Source: JAWWOW01 sp033851265
GTDB taxonomy: Bacteria; Actinomycetota; Actinomycetes; JAWWOW01
NCBI GenBank assembly: GCA_033851265.1
Contig: JAWWOW010000023.1
Span: 62,001-126,000, forward strand
Length of the DNA stretch: 64,000 nucleotides
Direction: 5' to 3'
Under the pieces are notes generated by a model. The model ran no database searches. It worked only from the letters and a program-made list of their open reading frames with translations, and was not told the origin of the DNA. The translations under genes and the position numbers were made by a program. Positions 35,874-45,222 of this stretch are shown one piece after another. Numbering within the stretch: the stretch's first letter is position 1; each line of letters begins with the position of its first letter.

Positions 35874-37244
35874 TTAGTCCGACCGAGCCGGTGGCGTGAA
35901 GAAGAACGGACTCGTGTAGCCGATGACGCGACCACCGGCGGCGTACTTGGCCGGCATCGGCCCGTCTGGCTCGTTGGTCGGGTCGGTGATCCGAAGGAAC
36001 ATCCACTGACCCTGAGCGATGTCGACGTCGACCGTGAACCGGATCGGCGGCCGATCGGGTCGTGGCACGAAGGTCTTGACCACCTTGGCGAGAGTCGGTG
36101 CCGGTCGACCGGGCCGGATGACCTGGATCGTCACCGGCTTGCCCGCCCAGGCCGCGCCGCCGTCGAAGTCCACCTCGACTGTTAGCGGCCCCCGCCGGTG
36201 TGCCACCGTGCCACCCATCGGCACACCCTTCGCCGCGGCGTCCAGTCGCAGCCCAGGAATTCGGGTGGCGAACACGCGGCGTGCCATCAGCGCTTCCCGG
36301 ACCCCTGCGCGCGTCAACTCCTTGACCCACAATCCACCGCGGTCGCCAAGTACGCCGTACTCCTCGCCGTGGTTGTCGCTCACCCCGATGAACCCAGTGC
36401 GCCAGCCGGCGTCTAGGCAGGCCGCGAGCGGGTGTGGCTTTCCTTCGTCAGTGCCAAAGAAGAAGAAGTCGCGGCCCATGTTGAGGGCTTCGCAGGTCAC
36501 CAACCGGTCGACCACACGCGCGTCGTACGCGAAGCCGTCGAAGTTTCCATATTCATTCGGGTGGTTGAACCCGGCGAGCGAGTCCCGGCCACCCGGAAGC
36601 ACGGCACGGCGTGGCGATGCGTCGAGCCAGTTGTAGAAGCCGTCCATCGTTGCGGTTTCTGGCAGGTGCTTGAACAGATTCGTCAGCTCCGGCGGTACGT
36701 CGAAGAGCTGGTCCAGCTCGCTCGCCCCACGCGGGGTGACGAGGGCGCGGGCCTGCAACCCGTCAATCCATTCACTGCCGAACCACACGTTGACGTGACC
36801 CATGGTCCCGGTGGTCCATTCGAAGCCCCGGATCGCCGTGAATTTGCCATCGCGGTTAGCGGCGTCGGCTAGCCGACGGAGTCGTTCCCAGTCCTTGTCG
36901 TCCATGCCCGTCACCTGCCGGCACGGTCCGCTGTGGCACGAGTACTGCCCATGCGTCTTGCCCATGATCGCGTGCTCGGTCAGCGATGCCGCGTCGAGCC
37001 CAGCTGCCCGAAGATTCTGATACGCCGTGTCCGGGTCGCCGACGGCATCACCGGAGATGACGCTGTGGTTGTGCAGGTCGGCGTGCACCACGAACCGCTT
37101 GCTGTTCGGGAACAGTCTCGAACGCCGGCTTGCACCGTCCGGACCGAGCGACGTTGCGGGAAACCCTCGCGATGGGTTGGCCAGCATCAAAGCGCCTGCA
37201 CCAGCAGCGCCCTTGAGCACCTGCCGACGGCTCAGCGTCCCCAT
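35874..37244 (-). CDS. Tat-exported PHP-domain protein
   Basis: A 456-residue protein with a twin-arginine signal (LSRRQVLKGAAGAGALMLA), so it is exported folded, probably with bound metal. The PHP metal-binding segments are present: VVHADLHNHSVISGD (about 52-66), SLTEHAIMG, then LAGFNHPNEYG and IGVSDNHGEEYG in the second half, together supplying His/Asp/Glu ligands. Such extracellular PHP proteins (DUF3604-like) are presumed phosphoesterases. A C-terminal beta domain follows (about 360-456). It lies 152 bp upstream of the repeat-protein gene on the same strand; the gap 35722-35873 contains no gene but must hold that gene's promoter or leader. Whether it belongs to the same system is unknown. 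Confidence 0.85.
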   Translation of the reverse strand: MGTLSRRQVLKGAAGAGALMLANPSRGFPATSLGPDGASRRSRLFPNSKRFVVHADLHNHSVISGDAVGDPDTAYQNLRAAGLDAASLTEHAIMGKTHGQYSCHSGPCRQVTGMDDKDWERLRRLADAANRDGKFTAIRGFEWTTGTMGHVNVWFGSEWIDGLQARALVTPRGASELDQLFDVPPELTNLFKHLPETATMDGFYNWLDASPRRAVLPGGRDSLAGFNHPNEYGNFDGFAYDARVVDRLVTCEALNMGRDFFFFGTDEGKPHPLAACLDAGWRTGFIGVSDNHGEEYGVLGDRGGLWVKELTRAGVREALMARRVFATRIPGLRLDAAAKGVPMGGTVAHRRGPLTVEVDFDGGAAWAGKPVTIQVIRPGRPAPTLAKVVKTFVPRPDRPPIRFTVDVDIAQGQWMFLRITDPTNEPDGPMPAKYAAGGRVIGYTSPFFFTPPARSD

Positions 37245-37325
37245 GTCCCACCCCTTCGACGCGGCTGGACGCGCTTCCGGAGGTAGTTCGCCGCTGAGCG
37301 CCGAGACCCTGCCCGGCGGTGAGAG

Positions 37326-37748
37326 TCAGCTGTCGATGTCGGCGACGACGGCGCGCAGCCAGGACCGGAGCGATGCCGCACCGTCGTGGACCGGGTCCAG
37401 CACGGTGGCCACCTCGCGGTAGGGGCCGGCAGCTGCCTCACTGACAACGAGAACCGGCCCGGGATGCCGGCCGGCCAACGTCAGGAAGTCGCTGTCACCG
37501 GACGCGAGCACGAGCGGTCCGGGCTCCGGGGTGTACGCCGTCGCCAGCGCCAGATCGGCGCGCTGCCAGCCTTCTGCGATCAGCAGATCGGCATCGTCCG
37601 GCCACTCCACCCGAGCCAACGCATCCGGATGGCCGGCCACCACGATGCGGCGTTCGACGCCGACCTCACTGATGACAGCGAGAACGTCGCGCAGCCGGCC
37701 GGCAGGAACGTTGTCGGCGTCAACGAGGACTTGCAGCAACCCGGACAT
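37326..37748 (-). CDS. NYN/PIN-like nuclease-domain protein
   Basis: A 140-residue single-domain protein with the NYN pattern: VLVDADNVPAGRL at the start (first acidic pair), RADLALATAYTP with a conserved Asp, and LVLASGDSDFLTLAGR with the GDSDF motif that closes the metal site. NYN domains are predicted RNases of the PIN fold. No RNA-binding extension is present. It lies between the PHP gene and qcrB on the same strand, 24 bp from the end of qcrB. Confidence 0.8.
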   Translation of the reverse strand: MSGLLQVLVDADNVPAGRLRDVLAVISEVGVERRIVVAGHPDALARVEWPDDADLLIAEGWQRADLALATAYTPEPGPLVLASGDSDFLTLAGRHPGPVLVVSEAAAGPYREVATVLDPVHDGAASLRSWLRAVVADIDS

Positions 37749-37772
37749 TGGATGGATCCGGGGGTCAGCGCG

Positions 37773-39470
37773 TCAGGGGGTCAGCGACTTGGTCGGGTCG
37801 TGCTCGTCGTCGTGGACGACCGGCGTCTCCTCGTAGAAGAACGACAAGATCTTGCGCCTTGTCGTCTCGAGGGCAGCCGCCGCAGTGGCGCCCGGCGGCC
37901 GGCCCCGGCCGTTTCCGTAGTTACGGCCGCGAACATGCCCGGCCTCGATCGCATCCTGTGCCCGCTGTGCCTCGACCGCTTCGTCAACCTGCGGCAAATG
38001 CGACGTGGCCGCGGATTCGATGATGAAGATGCGTTCGTTCTCCTCGGCCGGGACATGCAGCTCGACGAACTCGCCGGTCGGCAACATCTTGATGGTTCCG
38101 GACTCGTGACCGTGGTGGATCGTGTCGTAGTCGCGGCGCTGCAAGCCGAAGCAGATCCGACGCGTGATGATGAACACAATGGGTGGTACGACGAACACCC
38201 CGGCTTGGAAGAGCCGTGTCAGCGTATTGATCGATAGGTCGAACTTGTCCGCGATGATGTCGTTGCCGCCACCGAGGAACAGGATGATGTACAGCGACAT
38301 CATCGCCATGCCGATGCCGGTGCGGTTGGGTCGGTTGCGCGGTCGGTCGAGCAGGTTGTGGGAGGCGTGGTCGTTGGTCAGCCACGCCTCGATGAACGGA
38401 TAGAGCGCGAGCACGGTGAAGAGAATTCCGGGCAGGATCACCGCCGGGAACAGAATGTTGAACGAGAACGTGTAGCCGCCCGGGATCGGGAACTCCCAGT
38501 TCGGCATCAGACGTAAGGCGCCGTCGAGGAAGCCGATGTACCAGTCGGGCTGAGTGCCCGCCGAGACTTGAGAAGGGTTGTACGGCCCGTACAACCAGAC
38601 CGGGTTGATCTGGGCCACCGCCCCGAGCAGGGCGCACATGGCGAAGACCAGCATGAAGAATCCGCCGGTCTTCAGCGCGAATCCGGGGTAGAGCGGGGTG
38701 CCGACGACGTTGTCCTCGGTCCGGCCCTTGCCAGGGAACTGCGTGTGCTTCTGCCGCACCAGGATGATCATGTGCGCGCCGATGAGCGCGAGGAAGATGC
38801 CCGGCAGCAGCAGTACGTGGATCGTGAACAACCGCGGGATGAACTGCGGCCCCGGATAGTTGCCGCCGAACAGGAAGAATCCGACGTAGGTGCCGACCAC
38901 GGGGATCGACTCGACGATCGAGAAAGCGATGCGCAATCCGGTGCCGGAGAGCAGGTCGTCCGGCAGCGAGTAACCCGCGAAGCCCTCGAGCAGCGCGAGC
39001 GTCAGAAGGATGACGCCGATGGTCCAGTTGATCTCACGTGGCTTGCGGAACGCGCCGGTGAAGAAGACCCGGCACATGTGTACGCCGATTGCGGCGACGA
39101 ACAGCAGCGCCGCCCAGTGGTGAATCTGCCGGATCAACAGGCCGCCGCGGACGTCGAAGCTGATGTTCAGCGTCGACGCGAAGGCCTCCGTCATCTTGAC
39201 GCCCTTGAGCGGAACGTAGCTGCCGTTGTACGTGACCTCCTTGACCGACGGCTCGAACCAGAAGGTCAGGAACACACCCGTGAGCAGCACAATGATGAAC
39301 GAGTAGAGAGCGATCTCGCCGAGCAGGAATGACCAGTGGTCGGGGAAGACCTTGCGCATGTTCCGCTTGAGCGCGTCGGCAAGCCCGAGACGGTCATCGA
39401 GGGTCTTGGCCTGATGCTCGACGACTTTCGCGATCGGGCCACTGCCCATCCCGGAGGCTGGTGTCGTCAT
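37773..39470 (-). CDS. qcrB: Cytochrome bc1 complex, cytochrome b subunit
   Basis: A 565-residue membrane protein, the quinol-oxidising core of the bcc complex. Landmarks: LIRQIHHWAALLFVAAIGVHMCRVFF with heme-ligand histidines, GFAGYSLPDDLLSGTGLRIAFSI, a second His pair in FIPRLFTIHVLLLPGIFLALIGAHM, and PDWYIGFLDGALRLMP, the Qo-site PEWY variant common in actinobacteria. The C-terminus carries an actinobacterial extension of over 100 residues that is hydrophilic. Its ATG overlaps the qcrA stop by 4 nt. Last gene of the ctaE-qcrC-qcrA-qcrB operon. Confidence 0.96.
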   Translation of the reverse strand: MTTPASGMGSGPIAKVVEHQAKTLDDRLGLADALKRNMRKVFPDHWSFLLGEIALYSFIIVLLTGVFLTFWFEPSVKEVTYNGSYVPLKGVKMTEAFASTLNISFDVRGGLLIRQIHHWAALLFVAAIGVHMCRVFFTGAFRKPREINWTIGVILLTLALLEGFAGYSLPDDLLSGTGLRIAFSIVESIPVVGTYVGFFLFGGNYPGPQFIPRLFTIHVLLLPGIFLALIGAHMIILVRQKHTQFPGKGRTEDNVVGTPLYPGFALKTGGFFMLVFAMCALLGAVAQINPVWLYGPYNPSQVSAGTQPDWYIGFLDGALRLMPNWEFPIPGGYTFSFNILFPAVILPGILFTVLALYPFIEAWLTNDHASHNLLDRPRNRPNRTGIGMAMMSLYIILFLGGGNDIIADKFDLSINTLTRLFQAGVFVVPPIVFIITRRICFGLQRRDYDTIHHGHESGTIKMLPTGEFVELHVPAEENERIFIIESAATSHLPQVDEAVEAQRAQDAIEAGHVRGRNYGNGRGRPPGATAAAALETTRRKILSFFYEETPVVHDDEHDPTKSLTP

Positions 39471-40489
39471 CCGCGCTCCCAGAAGCTCGGTCCGACCGGT
39501 TCGGTGAAGTCACTCCGAGCCCGGAAGTAGCCCTGGTCATCAATGTAGATCGGCAACTGGGGCAGTGGGCGGGCAGCGGGCCCGAACACGACACGGCAGT
39601 GCTTGAGCACGTTGAACGTCGACTGGTGGCACGGGCAGAACAACTGGTGCGTCTGCTGTTCGTACAGGCCGATGGGACACCCGGCGTGCGTGCACAACTT
39701 GTTGTATGCGACGTATCCCTCGGGCGCCCAGTCCTCGCGGCCCTTGTACGGAACGTTCTCACCGAGGCGGAGCCGGATGAGGATGACGGGGGATGTGGCG
39801 GCGTTCTTGTCCTCGATTGCCACGCCCTCCGGCATGACGGTCATCAACCCGCCGATCTCGATGTCGCCGACCTTGACCGGCTGCTTGCTCACGATGTCGG
39901 TCAGCCGGGCGTCCTTCGTCCAGCGCGTGTGGAACAGCGTCTTCTCCGGCTTGGGGCCGAGGTCACGCAGCATGAAAATCGGGAGTACGCCGAGCAATCC
40001 GGCTGCGGTGAGCAGGCTCCGACGCAGGATCGGGCGGCGCACGAGGCCGAGCTCGTCGAGGCCCTGGTTGAACACCTCAGCGAACTCTTGGCGGTCCGCG
40101 TCTGGCGAGGCGAATGGATGCCGCTCCTCGGTGACCTGGTAGTGCGGCATCAGCAACTTCGTCCAGAGCACCATCCCGATGCCGAGGAAGCCGAGCGCAC
40201 CCGTGAGCGTCAAGCCGAGCACGTAGTTGGACAGTTCGACGTCGTTGATGTTCTTGAGCCCGATGGCGACGTAGCCGATCGCGAAGCCGACTGTGCACGC
40301 GGCTGACGCGAGGAAGATCAGCGCGACCTGGCGTTCGGACTTCTGCTCCGCGTGCGCGTCGACGACGGCGGGGGGCTGCTCGTCGTGCGCGGCGACCTCT
40401 CGGCCGCCGACACGTGCGTCGACATCTTTCGCACGCCGGATGGTCGCGGGCAGTCGTCGGCGCCGGGGCGCCCCCGATGTCTCACTCAT
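39467..40489 (-). CDS. qcrA: Cytochrome bc1 complex, Rieske iron-sulfur subunit
   Basis: A 340-residue subunit starting at MSETSGAPRRRR, whose ATG overlaps the qcrC stop (4 nt). It has three membrane helices (about 54-75, 90-110 and 163-180), the actinobacterial arrangement, and a C-terminal Rieske domain. The 2Fe-2S ligands are Cys266 and His268 in CTHAGC and Cys285 and His288 in CPCHQS; Cys271 and Cys287 form the usual disulfide. It passes electrons from quinol to the diheme QcrC. Confidence 0.96.
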   Translation of the reverse strand: MSETSGAPRRRRLPATIRRAKDVDARVGGREVAAHDEQPPAVVDAHAEQKSERQVALIFLASAACTVGFAIGYVAIGLKNINDVELSNYVLGLTLTGALGFLGIGMVLWTKLLMPHYQVTEERHPFASPDADRQEFAEVFNQGLDELGLVRRPILRRSLLTAAGLLGVLPIFMLRDLGPKPEKTLFHTRWTKDARLTDIVSKQPVKVGDIEIGGLMTVMPEGVAIEDKNAATSPVILIRLRLGENVPYKGREDWAPEGYVAYNKLCTHAGCPIGLYEQQTHQLFCPCHQSTFNVLKHCRVVFGPAARPLPQLPIYIDDQGYFRARSDFTEPVGPSFWERG

Positions 40490-41292
40490 GGGCGGGCACC
40501 GATCCAAACCGTGGCTACGACCAAGAGGCCGATGCCGACCAACCAGCCGACCAGGCCTTCGGAGACCGGTCCGATCCGACCGAGCGAGTTGCCGCCGGGG
40601 TCGGGCATGTTCCGGATGTGCACGAGGTACTTGATGATCCGCTGCTTCTCTTCGTCGTTCAGCGTGCGCTCGCCGAAGATCGGCATGTTGGCGGGGCCGG
40701 TGCTCATCGCCTCGTAGACGTGCTTCGGCGTGGTGTCGGTCAGGTCCGGCGCGTACTTGCCATGCGTCAACGCGCCGCCCTTGCCGACGAAGTTGTGGCA
40801 GGACGCGCAGTTGGTACGGAACAGCTCGCCGCCTTCGGCGAGGTCTTCTGGAGTGGTGCCGCTTGCGGCGTACTCCTCGGGGCGCGGGACCAGCGGGCCG
40901 CCGCCCAACGACTGGACGAACGCCGCCATTGCGTCGATGTCAGCCTGCGTGTACCGCGGGGTCTTCTCGAGCGGCTGCGCACCGCGCTCGGCGAGCGGCA
41001 TCCGACCCGTGCCGACCTGGAAGTCGACGGCGGCCGCGCCGACGCCGATGAGGCTCGGGGCGACCTCGCTGCCCTGACCCTGCAACCCGTGGCAGGACGA
41101 GCAGCCCTGCAGGAACAGCTGGTTGCCCTTGACGACGAGGTCTTCCTGGGAGGAGCTGGTGGCCGCGCGCCCACTCGGGGCGACCGCGGCGTACAGGAAA
41201 CCGATTGTCCCGAGCGCGATGACGATGACGAGGTACGCCGAGATCGGACGCCGCGAGATTGGGCGTCGCGGTGCGGCGTTGGTGTCGGTCAC
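40486..41292 (-). CDS. qcrC: Cytochrome bc1 complex, diheme cytochrome c subunit
   Basis: A 268-residue membrane-bound cytochrome with two heme c sites, CSSCH (64-68) and CASCH (162-166), in two related c-type domains, and membrane anchors at about 18-38 and 247-265. The GTG start is supported by GGAG 5 nt upstream; the in-frame Ser-rich extension before it is not coding. The second domain replaces the soluble cytochrome c and hands electrons to CuA of CtaC, forming the bcc-aa3 supercomplex. It lies 16 bp after ctaE. Confidence 0.96.
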   Translation of the reverse strand: MTDTNAAPRRPISRRPISAYLVIVIALGTIGFLYAAVAPSGRAATSSSQEDLVVKGNQLFLQGCSSCHGLQGQGSEVAPSLIGVGAAAVDFQVGTGRMPLAERGAQPLEKTPRYTQADIDAMAAFVQSLGGGPLVPRPEEYAASGTTPEDLAEGGELFRTNCASCHNFVGKGGALTHGKYAPDLTDTTPKHVYEAMSTGPANMPIFGERTLNDEEKQRIIKYLVHIRNMPDPGGNSLGRIGPVSEGLVGWLVGIGLLVVATVWIGARP

Positions 41293-41308
41293 GGGCGCTC
41301 CAGGCTCC

Positions 41309-41905
41309 TCACTGGATGAGGTAGATGGTCGAGTAGAGACCGATCCAGACGACGTCGACGAAGTGCCAGTAATAGGAGACGACGATTGCCGACGTCGCCT
41401 TTTGTGGAGTGAACGGACCAACCTGGGTTCTCGCGAGGAGCATGACGAACGCGATCAATCCACCAAGAACGTGCAGGCCGTGGAAGCCGGTGGTGATGTA
41501 GAAGACCGAGCCGAACGCGTTCGTCTTCGGGGTGAAGTCATTCAGGTTGAAGTATTCGTTGCCCTGACCGAGCAGGAAGATCAGCCCCATCACGAACGTG
41601 ATGACGAACCAGATCTGCAGCCTTCTGCGGTCACCACGCTCAGCTGCGAACACCCCGAGCTGGCAGGTGACCGACGACAGAACCAGGATGATCGTGAACA
41701 CCCCGGAGTACGGGATGTCGATCTCGATGCCCTCCGGGGGCCACGGGGCGCCGGTGACCGACCGCACCGTGAAGTACATGCCGAAGAGCGCGGCGAAGAA
41801 CATCAACTCGCTCGACAGCCACACGATCGTCCCGACACTGACGAGGTTGGGCCGGCCCAAACCCGTGTTCAGAGACGTGTGCTGAGTCGCGGAAGCGGTC
41901 GCCAC
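41309..41905 (-). CDS. ctaE: Cytochrome c oxidase subunit III
   Basis: A 198-residue subunit with five membrane helices, the short actinobacterial form. Landmarks: VGTIVWLSSELMFFAALFGMYFTVR, TGFHGLHVLGGLIAF and SYYWHFVDVVWIGLYSTIYLIQ at the C-terminus. It stabilises subunit I of the aa3 oxidase. First gene of the ctaE-qcrCAB operon; the 115-bp gap at 41906-42020 holds GC-rich fold-backs (around CGGCCCCCCGGCCG) and presumably the promoter. Confidence 0.95.
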   Translation of the reverse strand: MATASATQHTSLNTGLGRPNLVSVGTIVWLSSELMFFAALFGMYFTVRSVTGAPWPPEGIEIDIPYSGVFTIILVLSSVTCQLGVFAAERGDRRRLQIWFVITFVMGLIFLLGQGNEYFNLNDFTPKTNAFGSVFYITTGFHGLHVLGGLIAFVMLLARTQVGPFTPQKATSAIVVSYYWHFVDVVWIGLYSTIYLIQ

Positions 41906-42020
41906 GCGCTCATTATGTCGATGGGCTCCTCGTCTTACGCGTGACCCCCCACGTCTGACCCGAGCGCGTCGCTAGTGCCTTTGTGCACGGCCCCCCGGCC
42001 GGTCCCTGCGGGGAGCATTT

Positions 42021-43727
42021 TCAGCCGATCCACTCACGCAGATGCGCCGTCGTCGTCGCACAGTCGCGGTTGTGATCGGCGTCGGGTCCCCACACATGGT
42101 TGAGGTTCATCCGCAGGCTCGGAGCCTGCCAGGCGGCCGCGGCGGCGCGCACGATGCGCTCGGTCAGCCGCAGCCCGCGGTAGCCGTGCATCTTTCCGGT
42201 CCGGAGGTACTCACCGATCGCTCGTTGCGAGGATCCGTCTTGCAGCAGCTTGCCGTGGAATGCCGGCAACACTGCGGCGCGGACGTGCCGGGTTGCGTCG
42301 TACGGCGCCCCGACGGCGTCAGCCAAGGGGAACAACGTGAGCTCGGTGGTGTTGGGAAGCGGGCACAGCAGCCAGCTCTGTAACAACGGCGCGTTGTCGG
42401 CGACAGAACGCAGGAACGGTCCGTCGGGGGAGAAGTCGAGTGGCGTCAGGGCACGGAGCGCCGCACTGACTCCGCGCAACTCGTAACCAGCAACGATCCC
42501 GTAGCCATTGCTGCCCGCAACCGGGAAATAGGCACGGCCTGGCTCGACTAACGGGCTCGTCAGCACGTGGACGCGCACGGGTGCATCCGGGTGTACGAGC
42601 AGGAACACCTTCGCGACGAGCGCGCCCTGGCTGTCGGACACGATGTCGATGCGGCGTCCGGTCTCTTGCGCGAACGCCTGCACCTGCTGCTGCATCAGAT
42701 GCACGAGCTCGGGCAGCGGTTTGTCGGTGTCCCGACCGGTGAACACCGCCGGACGTCCGGTTGGCGTCATGCCGGCGTAGGAGAATCGACGCTGTACAAG
42801 GCCAGGACCGAAGTCGAGGCTGTCACCGCCGCGCCAATGCGAGTCGTAACCAGTGACGACGAGAACCGGTTGACCAGTGCCGTTATCGGCGGTGCTCGAC
42901 GCTGTCGCGTCTGCGATTCCGTGGCGCGCTGTCTGCAGCTGTACGGCGACGACCACGCCGATGATGACCACGGCGGCCAACGCTGCAATGCCGATCGGTG
43001 CCAACGGGACGAAGCGTCGGCTTTCGCGAAGGGCCAAGGCACGCGTTATCCCCAACCAGGCCCAGGCGTTGAAGAGTCCAGCGGCGGCAGCCACGACGAT
43101 GGACAGTGGCCATGGGCTTACCGCGATCGCGGCACCGCCAAGACTCAGCATGACGAAGGTCAGGGCGGCCCAACCAACGGTGCGCAGCGTTGGACCTGCA
43201 CGCCACCAGTCGACGACCGGCCCGTGATGGAGGAGCAGAGCCAGCAGGAGTGCAACGGGCACTGATGCAAAGAAGAGGTAGGACACGGAGATGACCGCGA
43301 GACCGACAAGCAGGCTCGCGGAAAACGTCAGCAAGACCGCTGCGGCGATGGTGAAGGTGACGGCACGCCGAGCCAACGTCACGAATGACGGGCGATCACG
43401 GTCCTGCGGCCAGGCCAACCAGACCGTGACCGCCGTGAGCCCACCTCGGACCACCACGAAGGCCAGCGACTCGAGGCCCACCGTCAGCCACGAGTGGGTA
43501 TAGACGAGCAACCAGCGCAGATCATGAAAGACCGCCCAAGGGGCAGGCGCTGTGGCCTGGGGGGCGAGAGCGAGTGCCGGTCGGGGGCCAAGCCACCCGA
43601 CGAAGACTGCCTCGACAACGGCGCCGGTGATGCACAGCAGGACGAGCCCTTGGTGGGCTCGCAGGTTTGGTTCCTGCAGACCGCGGTGCCTTGACAGGCG
43701 CTCAGCGGTCAGGTTGGGCGTGACCAC
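42021..43727 (-). CDS. Polytopic membrane protein with lipase-like C-terminal domain
   Basis: A 568-residue protein with about seven to eight hydrophobic segments in the first 280 residues, then a soluble alpha/beta-hydrolase-like domain. The domain begins PVLVVTGYDSHW, has RRIDIVSDSQGALVAKVFLL, where SDSQG takes the place of the GxSxG nucleophile elbow, an Asp/Asn region around LLCPLPNTTELTLFPLADAVGAPYD, and a His in NLNHVWGPDADHN. It may be a membrane-anchored lipase or esterase; the triad residues are inferred. GTG start. It lies upstream of ctaE on the same strand. Confidence 0.75.
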   Translation of the reverse strand: MVTPNLTAERLSRHRGLQEPNLRAHQGLVLLCITGAVVEAVFVGWLGPRPALALAPQATAPAPWAVFHDLRWLLVYTHSWLTVGLESLAFVVVRGGLTAVTVWLAWPQDRDRPSFVTLARRAVTFTIAAAVLLTFSASLLVGLAVISVSYLFFASVPVALLLALLLHHGPVVDWWRAGPTLRTVGWAALTFVMLSLGGAAIAVSPWPLSIVVAAAAGLFNAWAWLGITRALALRESRRFVPLAPIGIAALAAVVIIGVVVAVQLQTARHGIADATASSTADNGTGQPVLVVTGYDSHWRGGDSLDFGPGLVQRRFSYAGMTPTGRPAVFTGRDTDKPLPELVHLMQQQVQAFAQETGRRIDIVSDSQGALVAKVFLLVHPDAPVRVHVLTSPLVEPGRAYFPVAGSNGYGIVAGYELRGVSAALRALTPLDFSPDGPFLRSVADNAPLLQSWLLCPLPNTTELTLFPLADAVGAPYDATRHVRAAVLPAFHGKLLQDGSSQRAIGEYLRTGKMHGYRGLRLTERIVRAAAAAWQAPSLRMNLNHVWGPDADHNRDCATTTAHLREWIG

Positions 43728-43786
43728 GGCCGATAGATACCCGGCGGGCGGAATTCGCCGCGACTAACAGTAAGAAAGGGGTATCC

Positions 43787-44614
43787 GTGGGCAAGTTGCT
43801 CGCACGCCCACGCTCGACCCGAGTCGCTTTGGGTTCCTCGGTCGTTTACCGTCGACACAGTCTTTCGGCCGTCGATGAGACCTCCACTTTGGGAGCCCCC
43901 GCCTCCATGCAGTTGCCCCCCGCACTTTCTGAGCATCTGCCCACCCCCCACGTCATCCACCTGCCGCCCTTCCGAGACCTGCTCCGGCGTACCGCCGAGA
44001 ATGTCCTCGAGGCGACCGTTGTCCCGATGATGCTCTTCTACTTGTTCTTGACCATGATCGGCCTTCGGTGGGCGCTTGTCGCGGCCCTCGGGTGGGCGTA
44101 CGCCGCGATCATCCGCCGCCTCATCGGCCGCCAGCGAGTGCCGGGCCTGCTGGTGATGGCTGCTGTGCTGTTCACCGCACGGACGGTGATTGCGCTCGTG
44201 ACGGGCAGCACCTTCATCTATTTCCTGCAGCCGACTCTGGGCACGTTCCTGGTGTCCGCCTTGTTCTTGATCTCGGTGCCGATGGGTCGTCCCCTGGCCG
44301 AGCGGTTGGCCCACGACTTTTGCGCGTTGCCCGAGTCACTGATCGCCAATGTGCACGTCAAGAAGTTCTTCCTGCGCATCTCGCTGCTGTGGGCGTTCAC
44401 CTACATGGTCAACGGCGCGATGGCGCTCTACCTCCTGACGAGCTCGTCGCTCGGCACATACCTAGTGATGCGGCAGGTTGTGTCGTTCACGCTGTTGGTG
44501 TCGGCGATCACGTTCTCGTCGCTGTACTTCTTCCGTTCTTTGCGCCACGAGGGCATCGTCCTGCGCTGGCACAAGAAGGCCGGCCCTGCGGACGGCGTGC
44601 CCGTCGCCGCCTGA
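43787..44614 (+). CDS. VC0807-like polytopic membrane protein
   Basis: A 275-residue protein with about six helices (around 78-96, 101-117, 120-138, 143-160, 200-222 and 225-245). The N-terminal part LPPFRDLLRRTAENVLEATVVPMMLFYLFL and WALVAALGWAYAAIIRRLIGRQRVPGLLV resembles the VC0807 family of uncharacterised membrane proteins. The GTG is supported by AAGGGG 5-6 nt upstream; an ATG 40 codons later (opening MQLPPALSEHLPTP) is an alternative, and the extra residues look poorly structured. Function unknown. It converges with the DUF3501 gene, 1 bp apart. Confidence 0.75.
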   Translation: MGKLLARPRSTRVALGSSVVYRRHSLSAVDETSTLGAPASMQLPPALSEHLPTPHVIHLPPFRDLLRRTAENVLEATVVPMMLFYLFLTMIGLRWALVAALGWAYAAIIRRLIGRQRVPGLLVMAAVLFTARTVIALVTGSTFIYFLQPTLGTFLVSALFLISVPMGRPLAERLAHDFCALPESLIANVHVKKFFLRISLLWAFTYMVNGAMALYLLTSSSLGTYLVMRQVVSFTLLVSAITFSSLYFFRSLRHEGIVLRWHKKAGPADGVPVAA

Positions 44615-44615
44615 G

Positions 44616-45215
44616 TCAGCTCGGGTCGAGGGCTAGATCGGCGAGCAGGCTGATGCGCGTCGGCCCGCTGATCGGCACCTCGTCGGCATACTCCGGATGA
44701 TCGACAGCCAACACAGCCGGCACTGACGGATCGCGGAAAGCGTCGCGCTGCTCATCGGTGAACGCGAATCGCAAGAAGTGCACGGACGCGGTCGTCTCTG
44801 GCTCGAGCTCCTCGTCGACGCCAGGAAGCTCACGACCCGGGACGGACTCGCCGCCGACGTCGATACGCAACGAATGGTGTACGCCGGACAACCTGGCCAA
44901 CTCGTCTTTGACCGTGCGCGGGTCCTCGAGCTCGATGAACAGCGTGCAACACAACTCGTGACTCGTCGGGAGCATGCGCGCGTAGGCCTCGACTTCAGCC
45001 GCCGCCTCGCCGGGGTCGCTGATGCCTTCGGCGTACACCATTTCTTGCACCTGATAGCGCAGCGTTTCAGCGTTTTCGAACTCGCAGACCAACTGGTCGC
45101 CGAGGCGCAGCCGACGGTCCCGCCGCAGTGGAATCATCCGGTCGCGCTCGGCCGGCCGGCGCTCGGCGTACATACCGCGGTCGAGCACGAGCTCGTCAGC
45201 GCTGAAGCGGGTCAT
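44616..45215 (-). CDS. DUF3501 family protein
   Basis: A 199-residue soluble protein with the DUF3501 pattern: RDRMIPLRRDRRLRLGDQLVCEFENAETLRYQVQEMVYAEGISD, LPTSHELCCTLFIELEDPRTVKDELARLSGVHHSL and SVHFLRFAFTDEQRDAFRD...VDHPEYADEV. The family is uncharacterised and often lies near oxidative-stress or Fe-S genes. Here it follows furA by 7 bp and is therefore probably under the same Fur-box control, next to the divergent katG. This links it by context to peroxide/iron defence. Confidence 0.85.
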   Translation of the reverse strand: MTRFSADELVLDRGMYAERRPAERDRMIPLRRDRRLRLGDQLVCEFENAETLRYQVQEMVYAEGISDPGEAAAEVEAYARMLPTSHELCCTLFIELEDPRTVKDELARLSGVHHSLRIDVGGESVPGRELPGVDEELEPETTASVHFLRFAFTDEQRDAFRDPSVPAVLAVDHPEYADEVPISGPTRISLLADLALDPS

Positions 45216-45222
45216 TGCCGCA

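Noticed and set aside
41293..41421. Ser-rich extension of QcrC to 41421
   Set aside because: It overlaps ctaE and precedes a good ribosome binding site before the GTG at 41292.
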